DNA of 64,000 bases, from contig NZ_QUMQ01000001.1 of assembly GCF_003387075.1 (NCBI RefSeq), forward strand, positions 5,022,001 through 5,086,000, read 5' to 3'. The notes below the pieces were generated by a model. It worked only from the letters and a program-made list of their open reading frames with translations, did not search any database and was not told where the DNA came from. This document shows positions 33,114-41,429 of this stretch, piece after piece; the stretch's first letter is position 1; every line of letters begins with the position of its first letter. Source of the DNA: Asanoa ferruginea. GTDB taxonomy: Bacteria; Actinomycetota; Actinomycetes; Mycobacteriales; Micromonosporaceae. Made by a program: the position numbers and the translations under genes.

Positions 33114-34806
33114 AGGTCGAGCACCACCGCGTCACGGGGGCGCGAGCAGCAGATGAGGGCGTCGCCCGGGCCCGGTGGCTCCAGCGGGTCCGGGTCGTAG
33201 TCGAGGTCGCCGGAGAGCAGCGCCGTCTCGCAGGTGTGGCAGACGCCGGTGCGGCACGACCAGCGGGTCGGCACGTCGCACGACTCGGCCAACTCCAGCA
33301 GCGAGCCCCGGTCGTCGGACCACGGGACGGTCAGGCCGCTGCGCGCGAACGTGACCGCCGGGCCGGTGCCGGGCGGGCCCTCCGGCGGGTGCGGCTTCTT
33401 GCGGGTCGCGTCGGTCACGCCCGGGTTGATCGCCGAGCGGGAGGCGAACAGTTCCCGGCGTACCCGATCGGGCTTCATCCCCGAATCGACCAGCCCGCTC
33501 GCGATGTCGTCCATGAAGGACTCCGGACCGCAGATGTAGGCGTCGGCCTCCAGCGGCGCGCCCAGCCCGTCGAGCACGGCGGGCGTCAGCCGGGTGTCGA
33601 CCGAGTAGAAGATGTGCTCCTTCGCGTTGCGCAGCGTGGCCAGCAGGTCGCGAACCTCGCCCGCGAACGCGTGGTGGCTCGCATCGTGCGCGGTGTGGAT
33701 CCACCAGACCTCGCGCGGGTCGTGGTCGGCGGCCAACCGGTGCAGCATCGCCAGCACCGGCGTCACCCCGATGCCCGCCGAGATCAGCAGGATCGGGTCG
33801 GTGCCGTCGGTCAGCACGAACTCGCCCCGGGCCGGCGCCACGTCGAGCGTCCCGCCGGCCGTCAGCGAGCCCTGCAGATAAGGGCTCACAGCGCCGTGCG
33901 CCTCGCCCTTCACGCTGATCCGGTAGGCGGCCGGGTCGAAGTGGTCGGACAGCGAGTAGGACCGCACCGGAGCCGGGTTGCCCGCGGGCGCGACCTTCAA
34001 CGTCAGGTATTGGCCGGCCTGCGGCTTCGGCAGCGGCTGGCCGTCGGTGGGCGCCAGGTAGATCGACGTGATCGACGCCGTCTCGGGGACCACCCGGTCG
34101 ACCCGCAACGGCCGGAAGCCGCGCCACGCCGGCTCCTTGCCCACCGGGATCGGGGCGAGCCCGCCGCCACCGGCCAGCACCTCCTTGAACGACGCCACCC
34201 AGCCCGGGCTGAGCGCCGGGATGTCGAGCGCCGCGCGGATCCGGTCGTGGTCGGGGTTGGGCAGGTAGAGCAGGGCGTCGATCTCGGCGACGGTCACCTC
34301 GTGCGGGCCGACCCGGGTGCGGACGATCTCGTCGCCCGCGCCGACCTCGCCCTCGGTGATCACCCGCAGGTAGAAGCCGGGCCGGTGGTGGCCGACCAGC
34401 AGCGCGGGCAGTTGCGGCTCGCCGAGCCGCAGGCCGACCCGGAAGCAGGTGACCCGCGGCTGGGTGACCTCGAACTCGGCGTCGCCGATCCGGTAGCGGT
34501 CACCGATGTGCACCTCGTCGTCGGCCAGCCCGTCGACGGTGAAGTTCTCGCCGAACGCGCCGTACCCCCGAGGTCTTTGGAAAAATGCTTCGACCAATGG
34601 GTGTACGAGTCGGTCTGGTAGACCAGCACCGCCCGCATCTCACCGCCGTGCCCGTCCTTGTCGCCCTGGCCGTCACCGTCGATGTTGAGCCGGCGCACCA
34701 TCCGCCGCCCGTCCACCGGGGCCTTCCACACTCCCGTGTAGACGGTGTGCCCGTGCCACGGGACGTTCTTCGGCATCCCGACGTTGAGCGAGAGCAGGGT
34801 CGCCAT
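33110..34806 (-). pseudogene. MOSC + ferredoxin reductase-type oxidoreductase gene, split by a one-base frameshift
   Basis: The N-terminus starts at ATG 34806 (GGAAGG upstream): MATLLSLNVGMPKNVPWHGH ... HGGEMRAVLVYQTDSY, the start of a MOSC domain. Near plus-strand 34565-34569 (five C, five G in the message) the frame changes by one base, after which GYGAFGENFTVDGLADDEVH continues the same MOSC domain. One extra G would restore a single protein of about 565 aa. Downstream are an FAD-binding segment (RSYSLSD), an NAD segment (GIGVTPVLAML) and a C-terminal plant-type [2Fe-2S] site (CRTGVCHTC plus ICCS). It resembles fused YiiM-like/ferredoxin-NADP reductase-type proteins. It may be a true pseudogene or a sequencing indel. 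Confidence 0.8.
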
Positions 34807-34943
34807 GGTCGTCCTTCCGTCGCATGAGCAGCCGGCGCCACCAGCCGCCTTCCCCCGGCCGGCCGAGGTATACCGGCGGCAGCGGACCGAAGGCCGGCGT
34901 CACCGACTCCGGGCCTTCCGGGAGTCGCCTCTCGTCACACATG

Positions 34944-35660
34944 TCACACCAGCGGCTCTCCGCCGTCGATACCCAGCGACACCCCGGTCAGGAAGGTGTT
35001 GGTGAGGGCGAAGACGACGGCATCGGCGACGTCCTCCGGCGTGCCGATCCGGCGGGCCGGGTTGGCGTTGCCCCGGGTGGCGAACAGGGCGGCCTTCTTC
35101 TCCGCGCCGAGCGCGTCGTAGGCGCCGCTGTCGATCGTGCCGGGGGAGACCGCGTTGACCCGGATCGGCGCGAGTTCCACCGACAGCGAGCGGATCACGG
35201 CGTCGACGGCACCGTTGGTGGCCGCGACGGCGAGCATGCCGGCGGCCGGCTTGACCGCGGTCGCGCCCGAGAAGAACAGGAACGAGCCGTCGGCCGGCAT
35301 CCGCGTGGCGAAGTGCTTGGCCAGCAGGATCGCGCCGACCGCCTTGGTGCGCAGCGACAGCGTCACCACGTCGGGGTCGAGGTCGCCGACCGCGCCGCGG
35401 GCCCGGGCCGAGGCGGTGGAGACGACGTGGTCGACGCCGCCGAGCCGCTCGGCCAGCGCGGCGACGCTCGCCTCGTCGGTCACGTCGACGGACTCGGCCA
35501 CGATGCCCGGATCGTCGTAGGCCTCCGCGAGCGCGCCGGCGTCGCGACCGGCCGCGACCACGGACCCGCCGGCCTCGCGTACGGCGAAGGTGATGGCTCG
35601 GGCGATCCCGCCGGGCCGCCCGATCACCAGCACGGTCCGCTCTTTCAGGGTGGCGGTCAT
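34944..35660 (-). CDS. Short-chain dehydrogenase/reductase-like protein lacking the YxxxK pair
   Basis: A 238-aa SDR-fold protein. The nucleotide loop is VLVIGRPGGIARAI, the D of VDVTDEA follows, and the C-terminal VNAVSPGTIDSG and GVSLGIDGGE are typical. At the active site, the FFSGATAV strand has the Ser, but the helix that should carry YxxxK reads GMLAVAATNGAVDAV, with no Tyr or Lys at those places. A normal SDR redox reaction is therefore doubtful. ATG 35660 lies shortly after the DUF427 gene stop, and both may share one transcript. Confidence 0.78.
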   Translation of the reverse strand: MTATLKERTVLVIGRPGGIARAITFAVREAGGSVVAAGRDAGALAEAYDDPGIVAESVDVTDEASVAALAERLGGVDHVVSTASARARGAVGDLDPDVVTLSLRTKAVGAILLAKHFATRMPADGSFLFFSGATAVKPAAGMLAVAATNGAVDAVIRSLSVELAPIRVNAVSPGTIDSGAYDALGAEKKAALFATRGNANPARRIGTPEDVADAVVFALTNTFLTGVSLGIDGGEPLV

Positions 35661-35679
35661 GGTCGTGCTCCTCTCTGTG

Positions 35680-36543
35680 CTATGTGGACTTCAGGATCTC
35701 GGCGGGGTCCAGGCCGCGGTCGACGCCGTGCGGCACCACGGTCTGCCCCGGTTCGAGGGCGAGCCGCTTGCCGTCGAGCAGCACCTCGATCAGGTCCGGC
35801 TCGAACGAGACCAGGCCGTCGATCAGTCGCACCTCGGGCCAGGCCTCGCGGTAGGACCAGGCCGCCCGCTTGCGGTCGCCGATGTCGTAGTAGCTGGCCA
35901 GCCCCTTGTAGGGGCAGAAGGTCTGTCCCTCGACCGGGTGGAGCGCGTCGGGGTCGACGTCGTTGCGGGGCACATACCAGCGCGGTGCGAAGCCCGACTC
36001 GTAGAGCGCCAGCGGCCGCTTCGTGTCGGCGACCACCCGGTCGCCGTCGCGCACGACCAACCGCCGGGAGGTCCGCCGGACGTCGATCCGGTGGTAGGGG
36101 TCGGCGGCGTGCCCGACGATCCGCTCGTCTTCCTCGTAGAACGCGTCCATCGGCCGCCAGGCGAACGCGACCCGGTCGCGCAGGTCGCTCGCGTGGTCGG
36201 GGAGGTCGGTGAACCGCCACGCGGCCCGCGGCGCGACCTGGTCGCCGCCGTGCACCGTGTACCACCCCGTTGGGCCCAGGTCGTGGTGCTCGGTCACCCG
36301 GTCGGTCGGCTCCAGCACGCCGCCCGCGATCGCGGCCAGCGGGAAGTAGGCCACCGGATAGCGGGCCGGCTCGTGCAGCAGCACGACCTCGTCGCTGTCG
36401 GCGATCCACTCGCCGCCGAACCGCACCCGCATCCGCCGGCGCAACCGCTCGGCGAACAGCAGCCGCGGCGGAAGGGGATCGGGAACCAGGAACCGGCCTT
36501 CCGGCTGGGCTGAGAGCGGCCCCTGCTGCCATGCGAGTCCCAT
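35680..36543 (-). CDS. DUF427 domain-containing protein (two copies)
   Basis: The 287-aa protein contains two copies of the small beta-rich DUF427 domain: the first around residues 37-130 (RVRFGGEWIADSDEVVLLHE ... GWYTVHGGD) and the second around 150-250 (IDVRRTSRRLVVRDGDRVVA ... TFCPYKGLASYYDIGDRKRA). Its biochemical role is not established. ATG 36543 has GGGAGGTG just upstream. It is divergent from the CGNR regulator, with a 117-base shared control region containing three operator-like sequences. Confidence 0.85.
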   Translation of the reverse strand: MGLAWQQGPLSAQPEGRFLVPDPLPPRLLFAERLRRRMRVRFGGEWIADSDEVVLLHEPARYPVAYFPLAAIAGGVLEPTDRVTEHHDLGPTGWYTVHGGDQVAPRAAWRFTDLPDHASDLRDRVAFAWRPMDAFYEEDERIVGHAADPYHRIDVRRTSRRLVVRDGDRVVADTKRPLALYESGFAPRWYVPRNDVDPDALHPVEGQTFCPYKGLASYYDIGDRKRAAWSYREAWPEVRLIDGLVSFEPDLIEVLLDGKRLALEPGQTVVPHGVDRGLDPAEILKST

Positions 36544-36562
36544 CGGGCACCTCCCTCTCGAT

Positions 36563-36572
36563 CTAATGGATA
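36563..36572 (+). promoter_or_regulatory. Operator-like half-site A (CTAATGGATA)
   Basis: CTAATGGATA repeats the core of site C in the same direction and lies 20 bases ahead of the DUF427 start. With sites B and C it makes three copies of TAATGGA in 88 bases. Confidence 0.45.
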
Positions 36573-36585
36573 AGTCGACGCTATT

Positions 36586-36599
36586 TCCATTAGGTGAGA
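36586..36599 (-). promoter_or_regulatory. Operator-like site B (inverted copy)
   Basis: TCCATTAGGTGAGA is the exact reverse complement of site C (14 of 14 bases), 35 bases away. It is a probable regulator-binding site in the DUF427/CGNR control region. Confidence 0.55.
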
Positions 36600-36634
36600 G
36601 CGCGCAAGCGGTTCTGGAAAAAAACTCGCGATTG

Positions 36635-36654
36635 TCTCACCTAATGGATAGGGT
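36635..36654 (+). promoter_or_regulatory. Operator-like site C overlapping the -10 of the CGNR gene
   Basis: TCTCACCTAATGGA (36635-36648) runs directly into TAGGGT (36649-36654), a -10-like element six bases from the GTG at 36661. A protein bound here would block initiation of a leaderless transcript, suggesting autoregulation by the CGNR protein. Confidence 0.55.
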
Positions 36655-36660
36655 GGTGGG

Positions 36661-37254
36661 GTGAGCATAAGCCTGGCCGACGTCCAGCGCGCCGGCTTCC
36701 CGATGGGCGGCGAGCCGCTGGTGGCGCTCGACCTGGTCGACACCAAGATGCTCGTGACCGACCCGCCCACCGACCTGATCGCCGACCCCACGACGGCGCA
36801 GGCCTGGTGGCGCCTCCAGGCCAGCCGACTACCCGGCGGCCCGGCGCCCGACCTCCCGGCCACCCGGCGGCTGCGCACCGCGATCCGCGACCTCTTCGAC
36901 GCCCATCTCGAGCACCGCGAGCCCGAAGCCGGCTCGCTCGACGACGTCAACGCGGCCGCGTCGGCCGTTCCGACCAGCCTGCGGCTCGCCCCGACCGGCG
37001 CCGGCTATCGCGAAGAGGTCCGCTGGCACACCGAGCAGGGCGGCAACGCGGCGCTCGCGGCCACCGCCCGCGGCGCCATCGAGCTGCTCGCCGACCCGAC
37101 CCGGCTGGCCCGGCTGCGGCGCTGCGCCAACCCCAACTGCTCGATGCTCTTCCTCGCCGAGACCACCCGCCGCCAGTGGTGCACCCCCAACATCTGCGGC
37201 AACCGCACCCGGGTCGCCCGCCACTACCGGCGCGCCCACCCGACCACCGACTGA
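36661..37254 (+). CDS. CGNR zinc-finger (ABATE-type) putative regulator
   Basis: A 197-aa protein with an N-terminal stress-associated ABATE-type domain (ALDLVDTKMLVTDPPTDLIA, then an LRTAIRDLFDAHL helix) and a C-terminal CGNR zinc finger: RRCANPNCSMLFLAETTRRQ, then WCTPNICGNRTRVARHYRR, with four Cys. This family is thought to act as transcription regulators. GTG 36661 has no Shine-Dalgarno and sits six bases after a TAGGGT -10, so the transcript is probably leaderless. It is divergent from the DUF427-SDR pair, its likely targets. Confidence 0.85.
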   Translation: MSISLADVQRAGFPMGGEPLVALDLVDTKMLVTDPPTDLIADPTTAQAWWRLQASRLPGGPAPDLPATRRLRTAIRDLFDAHLEHREPEAGSLDDVNAAASAVPTSLRLAPTGAGYREEVRWHTEQGGNAALAATARGAIELLADPTRLARLRRCANPNCSMLFLAETTRRQWCTPNICGNRTRVARHYRRAHPTTD

Positions 37255-37272
37255 CGCGGCGCGCGGTCGGTG

Positions 37273-37761
37273 CTAGGCGGACTCGGCCGTCGCGGCCGCG
37301 GCCTGGTGAGCGGCGAACAGCTCGCGGAGGGCGCGGACGCCGGCCAGGGCGTATTCCTTGTCGACGACCTGGAGCGCGATGATCGTGACCAGCTCGTCGT
37401 CGTGGAGCTCGGCGCCGGCGAACGAGACGCCGCGCTCGAAGCGGATCGCGCGGACGACCTCCCAGGGGAGGTCGTAGGAGCCGATCACGTTGCGGATCCG
37501 GATGCCCTTCGCGTCGGCGTCGACCCGGGGGCGCAGGAACAGCAGGATGCCGGCCGCGAACGCGATGCCCAGGCCGATCATCGCCGTCTGGTCGCCACGC
37601 TGGAAGACGGCCTCGCCCTCACCGGTCGAGCCGGTGAGGCCGAAGCTGACGGCGGTGAAGACGATCACGATCGCGGCGGCCGCACCGATCGCGACCTTGC
37701 GCGCCCGCTGCGGGCGGAACGTCACGGTGCCGGTCACGGAGGGCACAGCAGCACTGGTCAC
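37273..37761 (-). CDS. PH-domain (bPH-type) membrane protein
   Basis: A 162-aa protein with two membrane segments (about residues 23-42 and 58-77) followed by a bacterial PH-like domain: RPRVDADAKGIRIRNVIGSY, DLPWEVVRAIRFERGVSFA, and VTIIALQVVDKEYALAGVRAL. Similar proteins are found beside hisG in actinobacteria. GTG 37761 (MTSAAVPSVTG) is preferred to an in-frame TTG at 37791. It follows hisG on the same strand by about 36 bases. Function is unknown. Confidence 0.8.
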   Translation of the reverse strand: MTSAAVPSVTGTVTFRPQRARKVAIGAAAAIVIVFTAVSFGLTGSTGEGEAVFQRGDQTAMIGLGIAFAAGILLFLRPRVDADAKGIRIRNVIGSYDLPWEVVRAIRFERGVSFAGAELHDDELVTIIALQVVDKEYALAGVRALRELFAAHQAAAATAESA

Positions 37762-37797
37762 GGCAGCCCAGTCTGCCACAGCGGGCGACAAGGCCGG

Positions 37798-38640
37798 TCA
37801 GAGGCGACAGTTGTGAATGCCGGTGACCAGGATGGCGCGGGCGCCCAGGTCGTACAACTCATCCATGATCTTGTGCACGTCGGTGCGCAGCACCATCGCC
37901 TGGACCGCCACCCAGCCCTCGCGGTGCAGCGGTGAGACGGTCGGCGACTCGATGCCCGGCGTCAGCGCGGTCGCCTGCTCGAGCAGGTCGGCCCGCACGT
38001 CGTAGGCGAGCATCACGTAGCGGCGGGCGACGAGGACGCCCTGGAGACGGCGGACGAGTTGGGCGACCGGCGCCGACGCGACCGAGTCCCGACCGATCAG
38101 CAGCGCCGACGAGGTCAGGATCGGGTCGCCGACCACGGCGAGCCCGGCCTGGCGCAGGGTGGCGCCGGTCTGCACGACGTCGGCGACCACGTCGGCCACC
38201 CCGAGCCGCACCGCGTTCTCGACCGCGCCGTCGAGCCGGATCACCTCGGCCTCGATGCCGTTGTGGGCCAGGTAGCGGTTGACCACACCGGGGAACGAGG
38301 TGGCCACCCGGCGGCCGGCGATCTGCTCGACCGTGGTCAGCGTCGCCGGTGCCGCGGCGAACCGGAAGCTGGCGCCGGCGAAGTCGAGGTCGAGCAGTTC
38401 GTCGGCCGGGCTGCCGGCGTCGACCAACAGGTCGCGGCCGGTGATGCCGAGGTCGAGGTCGCCGGAGCCGACGTAAGTGGCGATGTCGCGCGGGCGCAGG
38501 TAGAAGAACTCGACGTCGTTGGACTCGTCGCGGCAGACCAGGTCACGCTCGTCGGTGCGCTGGCGGTAGCCCGCCTCGCGCAGCATCTCGGCGGCCGGAC
38601 GGGACAGGGTGCCCTTGTTGGGCACGGCGATGCGCAGCAT
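37798..38640 (-). CDS. hisG: ATP phosphoribosyltransferase (long form)
   Basis: HisG catalyses the first step of histidine synthesis, joining ATP and PRPP. The 280-aa length with a C-terminal regulatory ACT-like domain marks the long, hexameric form, which is feedback-inhibited by histidine. Motifs include MLRIAVPNKGTLSRPAAEML, GSGDLDLGITGRDLL and the PRPP-binding DGAVENAVRLGVADVVADVV. It starts 47 bases after the hisE stop and is co-directional, a usual actinobacterial pair. Confidence 0.95.
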   Translation of the reverse strand: MLRIAVPNKGTLSRPAAEMLREAGYRQRTDERDLVCRDESNDVEFFYLRPRDIATYVGSGDLDLGITGRDLLVDAGSPADELLDLDFAGASFRFAAAPATLTTVEQIAGRRVATSFPGVVNRYLAHNGIEAEVIRLDGAVENAVRLGVADVVADVVQTGATLRQAGLAVVGDPILTSSALLIGRDSVASAPVAQLVRRLQGVLVARRYVMLAYDVRADLLEQATALTPGIESPTVSPLHREGWVAVQAMVLRTDVHKIMDELYDLGARAILVTGIHNCRL

Positions 38641-38687
38641 TTCGGGGATCTCCTCTGAAAGACGTCAACCGGTGAGCGGAGGCGGGC

Positions 38688-38951
38688 TCACAGATGTCGG
38701 TAGACGTCTTCCAGCTTCAGACCGCTGGCCAGCATCAGCACCTGGGCCTGGTAGAGCAGCTGCGAGATCTCCTCGGCGGCCCGCTCCGGACCCTCGTGCT
38801 CGGCGGCCATCCACGCCTCGGCCGCCTCCTCGACGACCTTCTTGCCGATCGCGTGCACCCCGCGCTCGAGCGCGGCGACGGTGCCCGAGCCCGGGGTGCC
38901 GGCCTCGGCCTTCGCCTGCAACTCGGCGAAGAGCTCCTCGAACGTCTTCAC
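38688..38951 (-). CDS. hisE: Phosphoribosyl-ATP pyrophosphohydrolase
   Basis: HisE removes pyrophosphate from phosphoribosyl-ATP, the second histidine step. The 87-aa all-helical product has [36 protein letters not shown] and [22 protein letters not shown] 38951 gives the family start MKTFEELF; an in-frame codon at 38963 would add four residues (MDGC). It is directly upstream of hisG. Confidence 0.95.
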   Translation of the reverse strand: MKTFEELFAELQAKAEAGTPGSGTVAALERGVHAIGKKVVEEAAEAWMAAEHEGPERAAEEISQLLYQAQVLMLASGLKLEDVYRHL

Positions 38952-38998
38952 GCAGCCATCCAACCAGGCACCGGCCCGGCCGCCGAACCCGCCCGGCG

Positions 38999-39871
38999 TT
39001 ATTCGACCCGCACGACGTGGTCGTCGACACCGCCGTCGACCGTCACTGTCAGCACGTAGTCGCCGGGCGCGACCACCGCTGTGAGTTGCGCCTCACGCTG
39101 TGCGGGGCTGCCGCCGGACAGGGTCAGCTGCTCGTCGGACACGACCCGACCGGCGCTGGTGCGGATCACCAGGCGGCACCGGCCGGCGAAGCCCGCGACG
39201 TGCACCTTGAGGGTTCTGACGACGTCGCCGTGCTGCGGGTTGATCAGCCAGACGGGCGCCAGCGTCTCGACCGCCGCCGCTCGGTGCAGCACCGACCCCG
39301 AGCCGATCCGGACCCCCTTCAGCCCGCTGACCGCGGTCACCGTCCAGACCAGTTGCTGTGCGGCGATCGGCGTGGGCGGGGTCGCGCCGCCGAGGTCGAC
39401 GGTGGCCACGTCACCCGTGACGGTGACGCCGCGGACCGCGACGCCGGCCGGCCAGGCGCTGGCGTAGTCGGGGTCGGCGGGCACGCCGGCGAACATCAGG
39501 CCCAGCGCGGCGCGCACCTGGTCGGCGGCCGCGCCGGTCGCCGGCGCGGCCCGGTGGAACTCGCGGACCAGCCGGTCGCCGCGGTCCGGGCCGACGTAGT
39601 AGACCGCGAGCAGCCGCTCGGGTGAGGCCGGCGGCTCGGTCGTGGTGGCCGGCGGCGCCGGCGGTGCCGGGGGTGGTGCGTCGAGGACGAAGACCGCCGC
39701 GGTCGCCGCGGCCGCCGCGACGGCCAGGCCGCCGCCGATCCAGGCCTTGACCGCGAATCGGGCGCGCCGCCGCCCGGTGCGCGCCCGGATCGTGGCCAGC
39801 GCGTCGGGCCGCACGTCGACCGTGGCCGCCTCGGCGTCGAGGGCGCGGCGGATGACGTCGTCGATGGTCAT
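38999..39871 (-). CDS. Membrane protein with GerMN and Gmad2 domains, probable sigma-factor partner
   Basis: A 290-aa protein: a short cytoplasmic region ([20 protein letters not shown]), one membrane segment (about residues 44-64), a Pro/Thr linker, a GerMN domain (about 80-190: [40 protein letters not shown]) and a Gmad2-type immunoglobulin-like domain (about 195-290: [20 protein letters not shown] ... [12 protein letters not shown]). These extracytoplasmic domains occur in spore germination and envelope proteins. It starts in the sigma factor stop (TGATG), so it is probably the sigma factor's membrane-bound regulator or sensor; that role is inferred from context. Confidence 0.8.
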   Translation of the reverse strand: MTIDDVIRRALDAEAATVDVRPDALATIRARTGRRRARFAVKAWIGGGLAVAAAAATAAVFVLDAPPPAPPAPPATTTEPPASPERLLAVYYVGPDRGDRLVREFHRAAPATGAAADQVRAALGLMFAGVPADPDYASAWPAGVAVRGVTVTGDVATVDLGGATPPTPIAAQQLVWTVTAVSGLKGVRIGSGSVLHRAAAVETLAPVWLINPQHGDVVRTLKVHVAGFAGRCRLVIRTSAGRVVSDEQLTLSGGSPAQREAQLTAVVAPGDYVLTVTVDGGVDDHVVRVE

Positions 39872-40389
39872 CACGGCCGCTCCACGGTCAGGCGCAGGGC
39901 GGCGACGCCCCGCGACAGGTGGCTCTTGACCGCACCGCGGCTGACGCCCATCGCCTCGGCCATCTGTGCCTCGGACAGGTCGGCGTAGTAGCGCAGCACG
40001 ATCGCCTCCCGCTGGCGGGCCGGCAGCCCGCGGACCGCGGTCACCACCGCCGCCTGGGTGAGCAGGTCGAGGGCGCCGGCCTCGGCGCTCGGCACGTCGG
40101 GCGGCGGGTGGCTGGCGGCCAGGTGCGCGTCGACCACCTTGCGGTGGCGCAGCGCCGACCGGCAGCCGTTGACCACGGTGACCCGCAGGTAGGCCAGCGC
40201 CTTGTCGGTGTCGCGGAGGCGGTGCCAGCGGGCGTGCAGCCGCACGTAGGCGTCCTGGACGATCTCCTCCGCCAGGCCGCGTTCGTGCAGCAGCAGGCTG
40301 GCCAGCCGGACCATCGGCCGGTAGTGCGCGCCGAAGAGATGGGTGACCGCCTGGTCGGCGTCCCATTCGGGGTCGGGTCCGTCGCGCAT
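39871..40389 (-). CDS. ECF-type RNA polymerase sigma factor
   Basis: A 172-aa ECF sigma factor with region 2 (HLFGAHYRPMVRLASLLLHE, GLAEEIVQDAYVRLHARW) and region 4 (LPARQREAIVLRYYADLSEA, MAEAMGVSRGAVKSHLSRGV). It resembles the SigE-like ECF group common in actinobacteria. ATG 40389 is chosen because CGGAG precedes it; a GTG at 40425 would add twelve unconserved residues. It is divergent from the ABC importer genes across 173 bases with no other gene. Confidence 0.9.
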   Translation of the reverse strand: MRDGPDPEWDADQAVTHLFGAHYRPMVRLASLLLHERGLAEEIVQDAYVRLHARWHRLRDTDKALAYLRVTVVNGCRSALRHRKVVDAHLAASHPPPDVPSAEAGALDLLTQAAVVTAVRGLPARQREAIVLRYYADLSEAQMAEAMGVSRGAVKSHLSRGVAALRLTVERP

Positions 40390-40562
40390 GAAGCTCCGGG
40401 GACGCGCCACTGTGTCGGCTCGCACAGCAGGATGACGCGCGGGCCTCGGTTCCGGTTTACCGCCTGCCAGGAACGGGCGCCATGGGTCGAATGTCCAAAT
40501 TCCCGACCAGTGTGATAGGGAACTCGATGGACGTACACCGTTCCATCTCTAAGCTGTCCCAC

Positions 40563-41429
40563 ATGTCCAGGCGAGCTACCCCCCTCGTGGTCGCGGTCGC
40601 GGCCGCCCTCATCACCACTCTCGCGGCCTGCGCGCCCGAGGAGACGCCGGCGGCGGCGCCGTCGGGGTCGGCGGGCCCGTCCTGCACAAAGGACTCCCTG
40701 CAGACCGAGACCGCCGGCAAGCTGACGATCGCCACCGACGATCCCGGCTACGAGCCGTGGGTGGTCGACAACAAGCCCGAGTCCGGCGAGGGCTTCGAGT
40801 CGGCCGTCGCCTACGCGGTCGCGGAGCAACTCGGCTACGCCAAGACCGACGTGGCGTGGACCCGGGTCACCTTCAACAACGCGATCGCGCCCGGCCCGAA
40901 GGCCTTCGACTTCGACATCAACCAGTTCTCGGTCACGCCCGAGCGGCAGCAGGCGGTCGACTTCTCGTCGCCCTACTACCTCGTGCGGCAGACCGTGATC
41001 TCGCTGAAGTCCTCGAAGATCGCCAACGCCAAGTCGATCGCAGACCTGCGCGCCGCGAAGTTGGGCGCCCAGGTCGGCACGACGAGCTACCAGGCGGTCA
41101 ACGAGCTGATCAAGCCGAGCACCCAGCCGCAGGTTTACAACACCAACGAAGACGCCAAGAAGGCCCTCGAAAACGGCCAGATCGACGGCCTGGTCGTCGA
41201 CCTGCCCACGGCGTTCTACATGACCGGCGCCGAGCTGACCGACGGCAAGATCGTCGGGCAGTTGCCGCAGGTCGGCACGCCGGAGACGTTCGGCCTGTTG
41301 CTCGACAAGGGCTCGCCGCTGACCAACTGCGTGAGCCAGGCCGTCGACAAGCTCCGCGACGGCGGCCAGCTCGCCGAGCTGGAGAAGAAGTGGCTCGCCG
41401 ACACGGCGGGCGCGCCCGAACTGTCGTGA
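40563..41429 (+). CDS. ABC transporter substrate-binding lipoprotein, polar amino acid type
   Basis: A 288-aa lipoprotein with signal sequence and lipobox LAAC (Cys23). The mature part is an amino-acid-binding fold: GKLTIATDDPGYEPWVVDN, GFESAVAYAVAEQLGY, FDFDINQFSVTPERQQAVDF, DFSSPYYLVRQTVISLKS, LGAQVGTTSYQAVNEL. ATG 40563 is chosen so that the signal peptide has normal length; upstream in-frame ATGs would add 27 residues. The ligand cannot be fixed by eye (Gln, Glu, Arg or similar). The permease gene overlaps its stop. Confidence 0.88.
   Translation: MSRRATPLVVAVAAALITTLAACAPEETPAAAPSGSAGPSCTKDSLQTETAGKLTIATDDPGYEPWVVDNKPESGEGFESAVAYAVAEQLGYAKTDVAWTRVTFNNAIAPGPKAFDFDINQFSVTPERQQAVDFSSPYYLVRQTVISLKSSKIANAKSIADLRAAKLGAQVGTTSYQAVNELIKPSTQPQVYNTNEDAKKALENGQIDGLVVDLPTAFYMTGAELTDGKIVGQLPQVGTPETFGLLLDKGSPLTNCVSQAVDKLRDGGQLAELEKKWLADTAGAPELS

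Noticed and set aside
34899-34930. Hairpin GACTCC/GGAGTC between the SDR-like and MOSC genes
   Set aside because: Only six base pairs and no U-tract; not enough to call a terminator.
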